Below are positions 32,152 to 39,194 of a DNA stretch of 39,194 nt, in pieces. The stretch spans positions 1 through 39,194 of the forward strand of contig CALFZO010000153.1 of NCBI GenBank assembly GCA_937952305.1, in the 5' to 3' direction. Positions within the stretch are counted from its first letter, which is position 1, and each line of letters opens with the position of its first letter. The position numbers and the translations under genes are program-made. The notes beneath the pieces were generated by a model. It saw nothing but the letters and a program-made list of their open reading frames with translations. It made no database searches and was not told where the DNA came from. The stretch comes from an uncultured Anaerolineales bacterium (GTDB lineage: Bacteria; Chloroflexota; Anaerolineae; Anaerolineales; UBA6663).

Positions 32152-33549
32152 ATGACCGCCACCTCTCCGGCCTCCGCGGCCGACAAGCTGGATTTCAAAA
32201 AGCTGCTGCCGGTCTTCGTGATCGTGCTGATCGACCTGCTCGGCATGACGATCATCATCCCGTTGATGCCGCTCTACGCGACCTCGTTCGGCGCCGACGC
32301 CTTCACCATCGGCCTGCTCGGCGCGGCCTACCCGCTGATGCAGTTCTTGGGCGCGCCCGTGCTGGGGCGCCTCTCGGACCGCTATGGCCGCAAGCCGATC
32401 CTGGTGATCAGCCAGATCGGCACGCTGATCGGCTTCGTGGTGCTGGGGTTCGCCAACGCGCTGTGGGTGCTGTTCCTGGCGCGCCTGATCGACGGCCTGT
32501 CCGGCGCCAACATCTCCACGGCCCAGGCCGTGATCACGGACAGCACCACTGAGAAGAATCGCACCCAGGGCCTGGGCCTGCTCGGCGCGGCCTTCGGGCT
32601 GGGCTTCATCGTCGGCCCGATCCTGGCTTTTCTGTCCCTGCTCGTCAGCGGCAACAACTACCATGTGCCGGCCTTTGTGGCGGCGGCCTTCTCAGCCCTG
32701 TCGATCGCGCTGACGTGGTTCTGGCTGCCGGAGACTCTGCCGGTCGAACGGCGCGGCCAGGGCAAGGCCCCAGCGGCTTTCTCGTTCGGGGCGCTGTTCC
32801 AGGCGCTCGGCCATCCGCAGGTGGGCCTGCTGCTGGTGCTGATGTTCGCGCAGCAGATCGCGTTCGGCGGCTTCGAGCAGCTCTTGGCGCTGTTCACGCT
32901 CAACCGCCTGGGGCTGAACGGCTCCGGCAACGCCGTGGTCTTCGTCTTCGTCGGCGTCATCGTGGTGGCTGTGCAAGGCGGCTTTATCGGCCCCTGGAGC
33001 CGGCGCTTCGGGGACCGGCGCCTGGTCTACCTCGGCCTGGCGGCGCTGGCGCTGGGGCTGACGCTGACGGCGCTGACGCCGGCCCAGCCGGTGCCGTGGT
33101 ACAGCCGGGCCGCGCTCACGGCGGAGCTGGCGGCCGGCGAGGGCGGCGCCAGCCACACCAATCCGAGCACGACTGGCAACGTGCCGATCGCGCTGCCCGA
33201 CGACGGGAACAATGGCTGGCTGGGGCTGGCCTGGATCCTGGTGGCCATGATCCCGGCCTCCCTCGGCGGCGGCATCCTGCAGCCGGCCATCAACAGCTTG
33301 ATGACCAAGCGGGTGGAGGCCGACGAGGTCGGCGGCACGCTGGGGGTTTCGGCGGCGCTGTTGAGCGGCGCCAATGCGGTGGCGCCGCTGATCGGCGGGG
33401 CGCTGTTTCAGGCGCTCGGCTCGACGGCGCCTTTCCTGGCGGGCGGCGTGGTGCTGGCGCTGCTGCTGGTGGCCGCGCTCAACCTGATTCGCCCGGGCCG
33501 GGAGGAGACGGCGGCGGCCGGGCTGGCGCGCGGGGCCAGCGCGCACTAA
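32152..33549 (+). CDS. MFS multidrug/tetracycline-type transporter
   Basis: A 465-residue major facilitator with about 12 hydrophobic helices. The loop motif GRLSDRYGRKP at about residues 73-83 is the MFS motif A (GxLaDrxGrkp) between helices 2 and 3, and FGLGFIVGPILA at about 147-158 is motif C of drug antiporters. Together these point to a TetA-like proton-driven exporter. The central loop after helix 6 (about 200-210) is short, and an extra polar loop with SHTNPSTTGN lies in the C-terminal half. GGAG (32142-32145) precedes the ATG. Regulation by the PadR protein is likely. The gene ends before a strong terminator. Confidence 0.92.
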   Translation: MTATSPASAADKLDFKKLLPVFVIVLIDLLGMTIIIPLMPLYATSFGADAFTIGLLGAAYPLMQFLGAPVLGRLSDRYGRKPILVISQIGTLIGFVVLGFANALWVLFLARLIDGLSGANISTAQAVITDSTTEKNRTQGLGLLGAAFGLGFIVGPILAFLSLLVSGNNYHVPAFVAAAFSALSIALTWFWLPETLPVERRGQGKAPAAFSFGALFQALGHPQVGLLLVLMFAQQIAFGGFEQLLALFTLNRLGLNGSGNAVVFVFVGVIVVAVQGGFIGPWSRRFGDRRLVYLGLAALALGLTLTALTPAQPVPWYSRAALTAELAAGEGGASHTNPSTTGNVPIALPDDGNNGWLGLAWILVAMIPASLGGGILQPAINSLMTKRVEADEVGGTLGVSAALLSGANAVAPLIGGALFQALGSTAPFLAGGVVLALLLVAALNLIRPGREETAAAGLARGASAH

Positions 33550-33584
33550 GCGCGGGCGGTGACATCGGTCAGAAGAAAATAGCG

Positions 33585-33606
33585 CGGGCGGCCATTTGGC
33601 CGCCCG
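33585..33606. terminator. bidirectional intrinsic terminator
   Basis: CGGGCGGCC (33585-33593) and GGCCGCCCG (33598-33606) form a perfect 9-base GC stem around an ATTT loop. On the minus strand the stem is followed by a T-rich stretch (CTATTTTCTTCT), and on the plus strand by a weaker TGTTCGTT. It lies between two convergent genes, the MFS transporter and the P450, and can end transcripts from both. Confidence 0.75.
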
Positions 33607-33635
33607 TGTTCGTTGAGGTCAGGTCGGTGTGTGGT

Positions 33636-34982
33636 TCAGCGCGGCTCCAGGTGCATGGGCAGGCCGTGCCTGGGCCGCAGCGTGGTCTCCGGCTGCGGGA
33701 CGGCGCGGCGGCCGGGCACCAGCCGCAGGCGGAAGCGCTGGCGCAGGCGCGTCAGGATCAGCAGCGCCTCCATCAGCGCGAAGTCTTTGCCGATGCACAG
33801 GTGCGGGCCGGCGCCGAAGGGCAGGAACCAATGCTTGGGCCGCGCCTCCACCGCCGCCGGCTGGAAGCGCTCCGGATCGAAGCGTTCCGGGTTCGGCCAG
33901 AGCGCCGGATCGTGGTGGACCGCATACGGGCTGACCAGCAGCAAGGCCCCGGCCGGGATCGGGTAGCCGTCGATGACGTCGGCGGCCACGCTTTCCCGCG
34001 CCAGGATCCAGGCCGGCGAGTACAGGCGCAGGGTCTCGTTGAGCACGCGTCCCAGCAGCGGCAGGTTCGCGGTGTCGGCGGCGCTGGGGGCGCGGGCGCC
34101 CACCACGCTGGCGGCCTCGGCCTGAACCTGCTCGTCCAACCCGGGCTCGCGATCCAGCAAATACCAGGTCCAGGCCAGCAGCGTCGCCGTCGTCTCGTGG
34201 CCGGCGAAGAAGATGGTCATGACCTCGTCGCGGGCCTGCTGATCGGAGAGCTGTTCGCCGGTGGCTTCATCACGCGCCGCCAGCAGCCGCCCAAGCAGGT
34301 CGTCCTGCGGCTGGCGGCGGGCCTGCTCGGTGAAGCCGAAGACGGTGGCGTCCAGGAACGCCTTGGCGCGCCGGAAGCTCAGGTTGGCCGGGGTGGGCAC
34401 CCACGGCGCGGGCGCGAACGGGTTGCGGCTGCGGCCGAGCACATAGGCCTGGGCCTGGCTGAAGGCGTGCTCGAGCGCGCGCGTCTGCGCGCTGACGTCG
34501 GCGCTGAACATCGTGCGCACGATGATGCTCAGCGTCAGACGCATCATCTCGGCGGCCACGTCCAGCGGCGCGCCGCGCCGGGCGTAATCGTCCCAATGCG
34601 CGGTGGTGCGGTCCACGGTGTCCACGATCACGTCGGCCAGGCCGGCGACGCGCTGGCGGTGGAAGGCAGGCTGCAGCAGGCGCCGCTCGCGCAGCCATAG
34701 GTCGCCGTCGATCAGGGCCACGCCGTTGCCCATCAACAGTTTGGCCGGCGCGATGCTGTCGCCGCGGATGTAGTTGCGGTAGTTATCCTGCAGGACGTGC
34801 TTGACGTACTCGGCGCCGGTCACCAGGTAGGCGTCCTTGCCGGCCAGGTTCAGGCGCGCCAGGCCGCCGTGGGCGCGGTGGGCCTCTAGAAAGAGCTGCA
34901 GCGGGTCGCGCGCGAATTGCGGGATGACGCCGACGACCGGGTAACCCGGTCGATAGGCGATGGTTCTGGCACTGCTGGCCAT
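33636..34982 (-). CDS. cytochrome P450
   Basis: A 448-residue P450. The I-helix oxygen motif is AGHETT at about residues 244-249, the K-helix is NETLR (ExxR) and the heme motif is FGAGPHLCIG near 393-402, with cysteine as axial ligand. FxxGxxxCxG differs slightly from the consensus in the position of H, which is common. There is no fused reductase, so it needs external electron partners, which are not in the window. P450s hydroxylate or otherwise oxidise lipids, terpenes or drugs. AGGAGG sits right upstream of the ATG. It is followed by the terminator at 33585-33606. Confidence 0.94.
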   Translation of the reverse strand: MASSARTIAYRPGYPVVGVIPQFARDPLQLFLEAHRAHGGLARLNLAGKDAYLVTGAEYVKHVLQDNYRNYIRGDSIAPAKLLMGNGVALIDGDLWLRERRLLQPAFHRQRVAGLADVIVDTVDRTTAHWDDYARRGAPLDVAAEMMRLTLSIIVRTMFSADVSAQTRALEHAFSQAQAYVLGRSRNPFAPAPWVPTPANLSFRRAKAFLDATVFGFTEQARRQPQDDLLGRLLAARDEATGEQLSDQQARDEVMTIFFAGHETTATLLAWTWYLLDREPGLDEQVQAEAASVVGARAPSAADTANLPLLGRVLNETLRLYSPAWILARESVAADVIDGYPIPAGALLLVSPYAVHHDPALWPNPERFDPERFQPAAVEARPKHWFLPFGAGPHLCIGKDFALMEALLILTRLRQRFRLRLVPGRRAVPQPETTLRPRHGLPMHLEPR

Positions 34983-35003
34983 GTCGTCCTCCTGAACGCC
35001 TCC

Positions 35004-35009
35004 ATTGTA
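35004..35009 (-). promoter_or_regulatory. possible -10 box of P450 gene
   Basis: TACAAT on the minus strand (5 of 6 to TATAAT) ends about 22 bases upstream of the P450 start codon. No good -35 box at standard spacing was found, so the assignment is weak. Confidence 0.3.
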
Positions 35010-35038
35010 ATCCCGCCGGGGGGCGGCTGGTTAAATGC

Positions 35039-35066
35039 GTTGGGCCGCGCCGAGGCGCGGCCCAAC
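35039..35066. terminator. terminator after 5'-nucleotidase gene
   Basis: GTTGGGCCGCGC (35039-35050) and GCGCGGCCCAAC (35055-35066) are perfect 12-base complements around a four-base loop (CGAG). It lies 24 bases beyond the nucleotidase stop on the minus strand. The T-tract on that side is short (GCATTTAACC), so it may be a weaker terminator or an mRNA-stabilising hairpin. Confidence 0.65.
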
Positions 35067-35089
35067 AGGATGACGGGAACTGCGCGGCG

Positions 35090-36781
35090 TTACGGCAAGC
35101 GCGTGATGCGGTTCTGCGCGCCGGGCGCCACGGGCGAGTTCGCGGCGAAGTAGACCTCGACGGCGTCCAGGTCCTGAGCGCCGCCCAGCCGGTCGGTGCC
35201 CTGCTTGAGGACGGTGAAGTTGTCGCCGCCGTCGGCCAGGAAATTGTTGACGGTCACGCGGTAGACGGCGTTCGGGTCGATCGGCGCGCCGTTGAGCAGG
35301 ATCGAGGCGGCGTCCACCTTGCTGCCGGTGGGCGCGGACGCGCTCCAGCTGTAAGAGAAGCCCTGCGAGACCTGCAGGATGCGGCTCTGGCCCACGCTGG
35401 GGTTGTCGAACTGCTGCTCGAGCAGCGTGTCGATCTGGGCGCCGGTCAGCGACAGGGTGACCAGACTGTTGCCGAAGGGCTGCACCGTGAAGATCTCATT
35501 ATAGGTGACCTGGCCGGGCAGTTCGCCGCCGCTGCTCTGGGCGTACACCAGGTCGGCGCGGATGCCGCCCGGGTTCATGAAGGCCACCACGGCCTCGCCG
35601 AAGCCGGGATCAGCCGTCGCCAGCAGCTGCGAGTCGGCGATGACATCGCCGAGCGCGGACTCGCCGGCGGCGTTGTTGGTGCGCGTGATGTCGCCGGTGA
35701 TGGTGCCGACGATGCGGTTGGCCAGCGGCGCCGCCAGCGTCACATACTTCTGCACCCAGGCGGCCAGGTCGGCGGCGGCCGGGACGGTGCGGGTGACGAT
35801 GCGGTTATCGGCGGTCTTGGCCGTGACCTCGCCGGTGTAGCGGTCCACGGTCAGGTCGATCTTGGTGACCAGCCGGCCGAAGGCGTTGGTGCTGGTGACG
35901 AGCTTGCCGTCGATCTGGCAGTTGTAGGCCTGGTGGGTGTGGCCGCTGACGACGACGTCGATCTCGTCGTCGAAGCCTTCCACGATCGGGACGACCGGCC
36001 CGGACAGGCCGACGCAGCTGTTGATGGTGCTGCCGCCGCCCTGGGTGCCGCCCTCGTGCATGAGGACGACGATGGCCTGGACGCCCTTGGCCCTGATCTC
36101 GGGCACCAGCGCGTTGACGGTCTCAACCTCATCCAGGAACTCCAGGCCGGCCACGCCGGACGGCGTGACGATGGTGGGCGTGCCCTTGAGGGTCATGCCG
36201 ATGAAGGCCACGCGCACGCCGCTGAAGGAGCGGATGACGTAGGGCGTGAAGATGGGCTGGCCGCGGTCGGCCACGACCACATTGGCGGCCAGGAAGCGGA
36301 AGTCCGCGCCCGGGAACGGATCGCCGTCGAGGCAGCCGTCGGTGGGATGGCAGCCGCCGAACTGCATGCGCAGCAGTTCCTGGGCGCCCTCGTCAAACTC
36401 ATGGTTGCCGACGGCGTTGAGGTCCAGGCCGATCAGGTTGAAGGCTTCGATCGTCGGCTCATCATGGAAGAGCGCCGACACCAGCGGGCTGGCGCCGATC
36501 AGGTCTCCGGCCGAGACGATGATGGTGTTGGGGTTGGCCGCCTCTAGGTTGCGGAGGTGGGTGGCCAGGTAGGCCACGCCGCCGGCCGGCACGCGCGTGC
36601 CATCGGGCAGCGTCACCGTGAGACCGCTGGACGCCTCCAGGTTGCCGTGGAAATCGTTAAGCGCCAGGACCTGGACATTGACGTAGCGCGGCGCGGCGGC
36701 GTTGACGCCGCTGAGCGGGATGCACATCAGCGCCAGCAGAGCCACGACGCGCACGATATCGCGAACACGGATACGGGACAT
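35090..36781 (-). CDS. ushA: secreted 5'-nucleotidase / UDP-sugar hydrolase family protein
   Basis: A 563-residue secreted metallophosphatase. The signal peptide MSRIRVRDIVRVVALLALMC has a positively charged start and hydrophobic core, with a VNA-AA cleavage site near residue 27-28. The metallophosphoesterase domain has LALNDFHGNLE, AGDLIGASP, GNHEFDEG, VLMHEGG and VVSGHTHQAYN. The C-terminal 5'-nucleotidase domain has NPGGIRADL and FLADGGDNF. It removes phosphate from nucleotides or UDP-sugars outside the membrane, for phosphate or nucleoside supply. The ATG at 36781 has AGGAG a few bases before it and matches a proper signal peptide. The ORF can be read further upstream to 36949 without a signal. 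No PA or sortase-like anchor is seen. Confidence 0.92.
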   Translation of the reverse strand: MSRIRVRDIVRVVALLALMCIPLSGVNAAAPRYVNVQVLALNDFHGNLEASSGLTVTLPDGTRVPAGGVAYLATHLRNLEAANPNTIIVSAGDLIGASPLVSALFHDEPTIEAFNLIGLDLNAVGNHEFDEGAQELLRMQFGGCHPTDGCLDGDPFPGADFRFLAANVVVADRGQPIFTPYVIRSFSGVRVAFIGMTLKGTPTIVTPSGVAGLEFLDEVETVNALVPEIRAKGVQAIVVLMHEGGTQGGGSTINSCVGLSGPVVPIVEGFDDEIDVVVSGHTHQAYNCQIDGKLVTSTNAFGRLVTKIDLTVDRYTGEVTAKTADNRIVTRTVPAAADLAAWVQKYVTLAAPLANRIVGTITGDITRTNNAAGESALGDVIADSQLLATADPGFGEAVVAFMNPGGIRADLVYAQSSGGELPGQVTYNEIFTVQPFGNSLVTLSLTGAQIDTLLEQQFDNPSVGQSRILQVSQGFSYSWSASAPTGSKVDAASILLNGAPIDPNAVYRVTVNNFLADGGDNFTVLKQGTDRLGGAQDLDAVEVYFAANSPVAPGAQNRITRLP

Positions 36782-36855
36782 GAGTCTCTCCTGATGGGAA
36801 TAGCGGGCCTGTGAGACGGGACGGAACAGCGAGAGTGCGGGTTGGGACCGGAGCC

Positions 36856-36869
36856 GATCACCTCCTTTC
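36856..36869 (-). promoter_or_regulatory. anti-16S-like 14-base sequence in nucleotidase leader
   Basis: On the minus strand this reads GAAAGGAGGTGATC, perfectly complementary to the 3' end of 16S rRNA including the anti-Shine-Dalgarno. It lies about 75 bases upstream of the nucleotidase start codon, with no start codon at a suitable distance, so it does not simply serve that gene. It could be a ribosome standby site, a leader-peptide site whose start is not apparent, or a chance match. Confidence 0.4.
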
Positions 36870-37020
36870 CGGACGACGGTGCGCCGGGCGCCAGTGAGTC
36901 CGAAGCCGACGCGCTGGGCGGGCCTGGTCAGAGGCGGTGCGTGGGACACGCTCTGCGGTTGAGAGAAAGGGTTGTGCGGGTCAGAGCAGGGTGACCCCGC
37001 TGGGGCGCCCTGACCGTTCC

Positions 37021-37049
37021 ATTGTAAGGTCTTTCCGCCTTGAGAACAA
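37021..37049 (-). promoter_or_regulatory. nucleotidase promoter
   Basis: On the minus strand TTGTTC (37044-37049) and TACAAT (37021-37026) are separated by 17 bases. The -10 box matches 5 of 6 and the -35 box only the key TTG. The transcript would start near 37014, giving a leader of about 230 bases. Confidence 0.45.
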
Positions 37050-37214
37050 TTAAACTGGTTCAGCGTATCTTGATGGAAACGGTCAAGGCGGCCGCTCTAA
37101 CCCGCTCTCGCCTCGGTTAGACAGCATGTGGCGGCCGGCGTTGCCTCAGCTATAATGCGCTCGCTCGACCCGCACCACGCCCGTCTATAAACGTCCCGCA
37201 ATCTGCATACGTCG

Positions 37215-37313
37215 CCCGACAGCCCCATTCGGATGGGCGGTAGGGAGGTCTTCGCCCAGGTCAAGACTGCGCTGTCTCGGGTGATTGAACTCGTTGGCGC
37301 CGACTATTCGGCG
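37215..37313 (+). ncRNA. possible structured 5' leader of the secreted protein gene
   Basis: The leader can fold as a three-way junction. The closing stem is CCCGACAG (37215-37222) with CTGTCTCGGG (37272-37281, two extra bases). Inside are a CCCAT/ATGGG stem with TCGG loop (37224-37237) and a GTCTT/AAGAC stem (37248-37252 with 37263-37267). A further stem, CGCCGA/TCGGCG (37298-37313), sits just before the ribosome-binding site at 37321-37330. The pairing is my own reading, no known riboswitch class was recognised, and covariation has not been tested. Confidence 0.3.
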
Positions 37314-37339
37314 GCTATTTCGGAGGGAGAGGATTCTGC

Positions 37340-39194
37340 ATGTCAATCAAGACGCGAACAGGAATCGGGCTGTTGGGGATCGCCGTCGTGCTGGTGGCGG
37401 CGTTGATTGGGGGGCTGTGGTGGCGCGGTGCGGCGCGGGCCGCGCCGGCGGTGCCGGGGCCGCAGCGCGGACTGACCGGGGCCTCCGCGCAGGGCGAGGG
37501 GCCGGGCGTCATCCGGGCCGAGATCGCGCCGGACACCGGCCGCATCGACGGGCCGTATGTGGGCGCGGGCGTGGCGCCGGCCTCGCTGGACGCGGACCTG
37601 CGCGCGCTGCCGCAGGTGGGACCGGCGGATAAGGACGCTGTCCGCGAAATCGAGTTCGAGCGCATCCTGCCGGGTCTGACCACGGACGGCCAGGACGCCG
37701 CCCCGGCCGCGCCGGCCGCCGATGGCGCCGTGCAGGCTGAGGCCGGGGCGCTGGCGATGCCGGCCGCCGGCGCCAACTTCATCGGCCTGGACTTCAACAA
37801 TTGGGGCGCCGGCTTCCCGCCGGACACGGTCGGTGACGTCGGCCCCAACCACTACATCCAGGCGGTCAACACCTCGATCGGCATCTTCACCAAGACCGGC
37901 ACACGCCTGGCCGCCTTCACCTTCAACACCTTTTTCGCCAACGCCACGGCGCCGTGCAACAGCGCCAACCAGGGCGACCCGGTGGTGGTCTACGCCGCCG
38001 CCTACGACCGCTGGGTGATCGGCGATTTCTCCTGGACCAACTTCAGCAGCGGCCCGTACTACATGTGCTTCGCCGTCTCCAAGACCAGCGACCCGGTCAG
38101 CGGCGGCTGGTGGCTGTACACGTTCCGGGCCGACGACAACAGCCACAAGTGGCTGAACGACTACCCCAAGATCGGCGTTTGGTCAGACGGCCTGTACATG
38201 TCCGCCAACATGTTCGACATCCTGTTCGGCGGGGCCTCGGCCAGCTACAAGGGCACGCGCGTGTGGGCGCTCAACCTGGCCGACATGGTCAACGGCGCCA
38301 CCCTGCGCAGTGTGGCCTTCGACACCAGCTCCAGCTACTTCAGCCTGCTGCCCAGCAACTATCGCGGCGCGGCGCCGCCGGCCGGCACGCCGGCCTTCTT
38401 CCTGATGGATGAGCCCAGCAGCGCGCTGCGCCTGTGGAAGTTCGCGGTCAACTGGGCCAGCCCGGCCAGCTCCACGTTCACCGGCCCCACCAACCTGACC
38501 GCCGCCACCTTCGCCGACGCCACCGCCAGTGTGCCGCAGCTCAACGGCAACAGCCTGGACACCCTCGGCGACCGGCTGATGATGCAGCTGCAGTACCGCA
38601 ACCTCGGCGGCGTCGAAGCCTTGTGGGTAGCCCGCACGGTGGCCGTTAACGGCGTCACCGGCCTGCGCTGGTACGAGATCCGCAACCTGAACGGTGCGCC
38701 GACCATCCACCAGCAAAGCACCTACCAGCCGGACACGCTCTACCGCTGGCTGCCGAGCCTGGCCGTGGACGGCGCCGGCAACATGGCCATCGGCTACAAC
38801 GCCAGCAGCGCCGGCCAGTATCCGGATATCCGTTACGCCGGCCGCCTGGCGGGCGACCCGCTCAACACCCTCGGCCAGGGCGAGACCATCCTGATCAGCG
38901 GCGGCGGCGCGCAGAACAACCAGTGCGGCGGCGCGGCCTGCGAGCGCTGGGGTGACTACGCTTCGATGAGCGTGGACCCGGTCGACGACTGCACGTTCTG
39001 GTTCACGACCGAGTACTACGAGACCAGCGGCGGCAACTGGAACACGCGCATCGGCTCGTTCAAGTTCCCGTCCTGCACCCCGTTGGCGGTCACCCTGGCC
39101 GGCTTCGAGGCCCAGCAGCAGGGCGATGCCGTGCAGGTGAGCTGGGAGACGGTCAGCGAGCTGGACAACCTGGGCTTCAACCTCTACCGCGGCG
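37340..39194 (+). CDS. large secreted protein, C-terminus beyond window
   Basis: A partial protein of 618 residues. It begins MSIKTRTGIGLLGIAVVLVAAL, with a basic start and a hydrophobic core typical of an export signal. It reads in frame to the last base of the window without a stop. The mature part has PPDTVGDVGPNHYIQAVN near residue 160, and repeated Asn/Tyr/Trp-rich blocks suggest a beta-propeller-like domain. At 584-618, LAGFEAQQQGDAVQVSWET and LDNLGFNLYRG resemble a small beta-sandwich domain common near the ends of extracellular proteins. No catalytic triad is evident. GGAGAGG lies about 9 bases before the ATG. It may be a large cell-surface or adhesion protein, but I do not recognise a family for the main part. 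Confidence 0.8.
   Translation, partial: MSIKTRTGIGLLGIAVVLVAALIGGLWWRGAARAAPAVPGPQRGLTGASAQGEGPGVIRAEIAPDTGRIDGPYVGAGVAPASLDADLRALPQVGPADKDAVREIEFERILPGLTTDGQDAAPAAPAADGAVQAEAGALAMPAAGANFIGLDFNNWGAGFPPDTVGDVGPNHYIQAVNTSIGIFTKTGTRLAAFTFNTFFANATAPCNSANQGDPVVVYAAAYDRWVIGDFSWTNFSSGPYYMCFAVSKTSDPVSGGWWLYTFRADDNSHKWLNDYPKIGVWSDGLYMSANMFDILFGGASASYKGTRVWALNLADMVNGATLRSVAFDTSSSYFSLLPSNYRGAAPPAGTPAFFLMDEPSSALRLWKFAVNWASPASSTFTGPTNLTAATFADATASVPQLNGNSLDTLGDRLMMQLQYRNLGGVEALWVARTVAVNGVTGLRWYEIRNLNGAPTIHQQSTYQPDTLYRWLPSLAVDGAGNMAIGYNASSAGQYPDIRYAGRLAGDPLNTLGQGETILISGGGAQNNQCGGAACERWGDYASMSVDPVDDCTFWFTTEYYETSGGNWNTRIGSFKFPSCTPLAVTLAGFEAQQQGDAVQVSWETVSELDNLGFNLYRG

Larger units (their letters stand above)
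36782..37339. promoter_or_regulatory. divergent intergenic region, nucleotidase and secreted protein
   Basis: 558 bases without a gene. On the nucleotidase (minus) side lies a promoter at 37021-37049 and, at 36856-36869 in the resulting leader, a 14-base sequence that on the minus strand is a perfect complement of the 16S 3' end. On the plus side, TATAAT (37151-37156) is a candidate -10 box without a good -35, followed by a 177-base leader for the secreted protein gene. That leader contains three paired regions at 37215-37281 and a hairpin at 37298-37313. No tRNA or known riboswitch was recognised. Confidence 0.5.

Noticed and set aside
32715..34700. A 661-codon plus-strand open frame across the MFS and P450 genes
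   Set aside because: It crosses the convergent ends of two solid genes and the terminator between them, and reads as Gly/Arg/Ala-rich noise.
36856..36869. Plus-strand end of a 16S rRNA gene
   Set aside because: Only the 14-base tail-like match is present, and nothing upstream resembles 16S rRNA.
36782..36949. Upstream start for the nucleotidase
   Set aside because: The extra residues lack a signal-like start, while the ATG at 36781 has a good ribosome-binding sequence and a proper signal peptide.
1..39194. CRISPR arrays, tRNA and rRNA genes, insertion sequences
   Set aside because: No spaced direct repeats, cloverleaf-like sequences, rRNA segments or transposase products were seen on either strand.

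Overview
The window is GC-rich bacterial DNA with tightly packed operons, mostly joined by 4-base ATGA or GTGA stop/start overlaps. No rRNA, tRNA, CRISPR array or insertion sequence was seen. The gene style suggests a Chloroflexota (Anaerolineae-like) genome: GC-rich codons, long operons, a PadR regulator, a secreted protein whose C-terminal part carries the WETVSELDNLGFNLYR-type motif, and a group III-like phosphofructokinase. This placement is an inference, because no phylogenetic marker is present.

Left end (31-5588, all leftward): a plasmid-type replication and partition operon. Its order is an actin-like ParM, a small ParR-like protein, a winged-helix replication-initiator-like protein, a G39P-like helicase loader, a DnaB helicase, an SSB, and a small membrane-anchored protein. 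A 51-base hairpin (5632-5682) lies just upstream of parM. The module looks like part of a plasmid or integrative element next to chromosome-like genes. No integrase or attachment site is visible.

5814-8685: a GAF protein coupled to a Gfo/Idh/MocA oxidoreductase, then a YbaK-type deacylase coupled to a HEAT-repeat protein on the other strand.

8836-19732: the most striking part, a ten-gene rightward operon behind a recognisable promoter. It encodes a MoxR-like AAA+ ATPase, an unknown protein, a HEIGH metallopeptidase fused to a VWA domain, and two copies of an [unknown helical protein + PaaK/LuxE-like adenylating enzyme] pair. Between the two copies are a NadR-like NMN adenylyltransferase/NR kinase and a radical SAM protein with a C-terminal cysteine cluster. 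A PnuC nicotinamide riboside transporter ends the operon. I know of no described system with this set. It combines a chaperone/protease-like core, two ligation modules, a radical SAM modification step and NAD precursor uptake.

19739-23772 (leftward): ATP-type phosphofructokinase, two unknown membrane proteins around a VKOR-type oxidoreductase, and proline dehydrogenase.

24158-30072 (rightward): a second coupled cluster made of a nucleotidyltransferase-fold protein, a B12-binding radical SAM enzyme, two methyltransferases, a nucleoside phosphorylase and a GNT-I-like glycosyltransferase. It is probably a biosynthetic pathway for a modified sugar, nucleoside or glycan.

30038-39194: an epoxide-hydrolase-like enzyme divergent from a PadR regulator with a 36-base palindromic operator. 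These are followed by a membrane protein, an MFS transporter, a cytochrome P450, a secreted 5'-nucleotidase, and a large secreted protein cut off by the window end behind a possibly structured leader.
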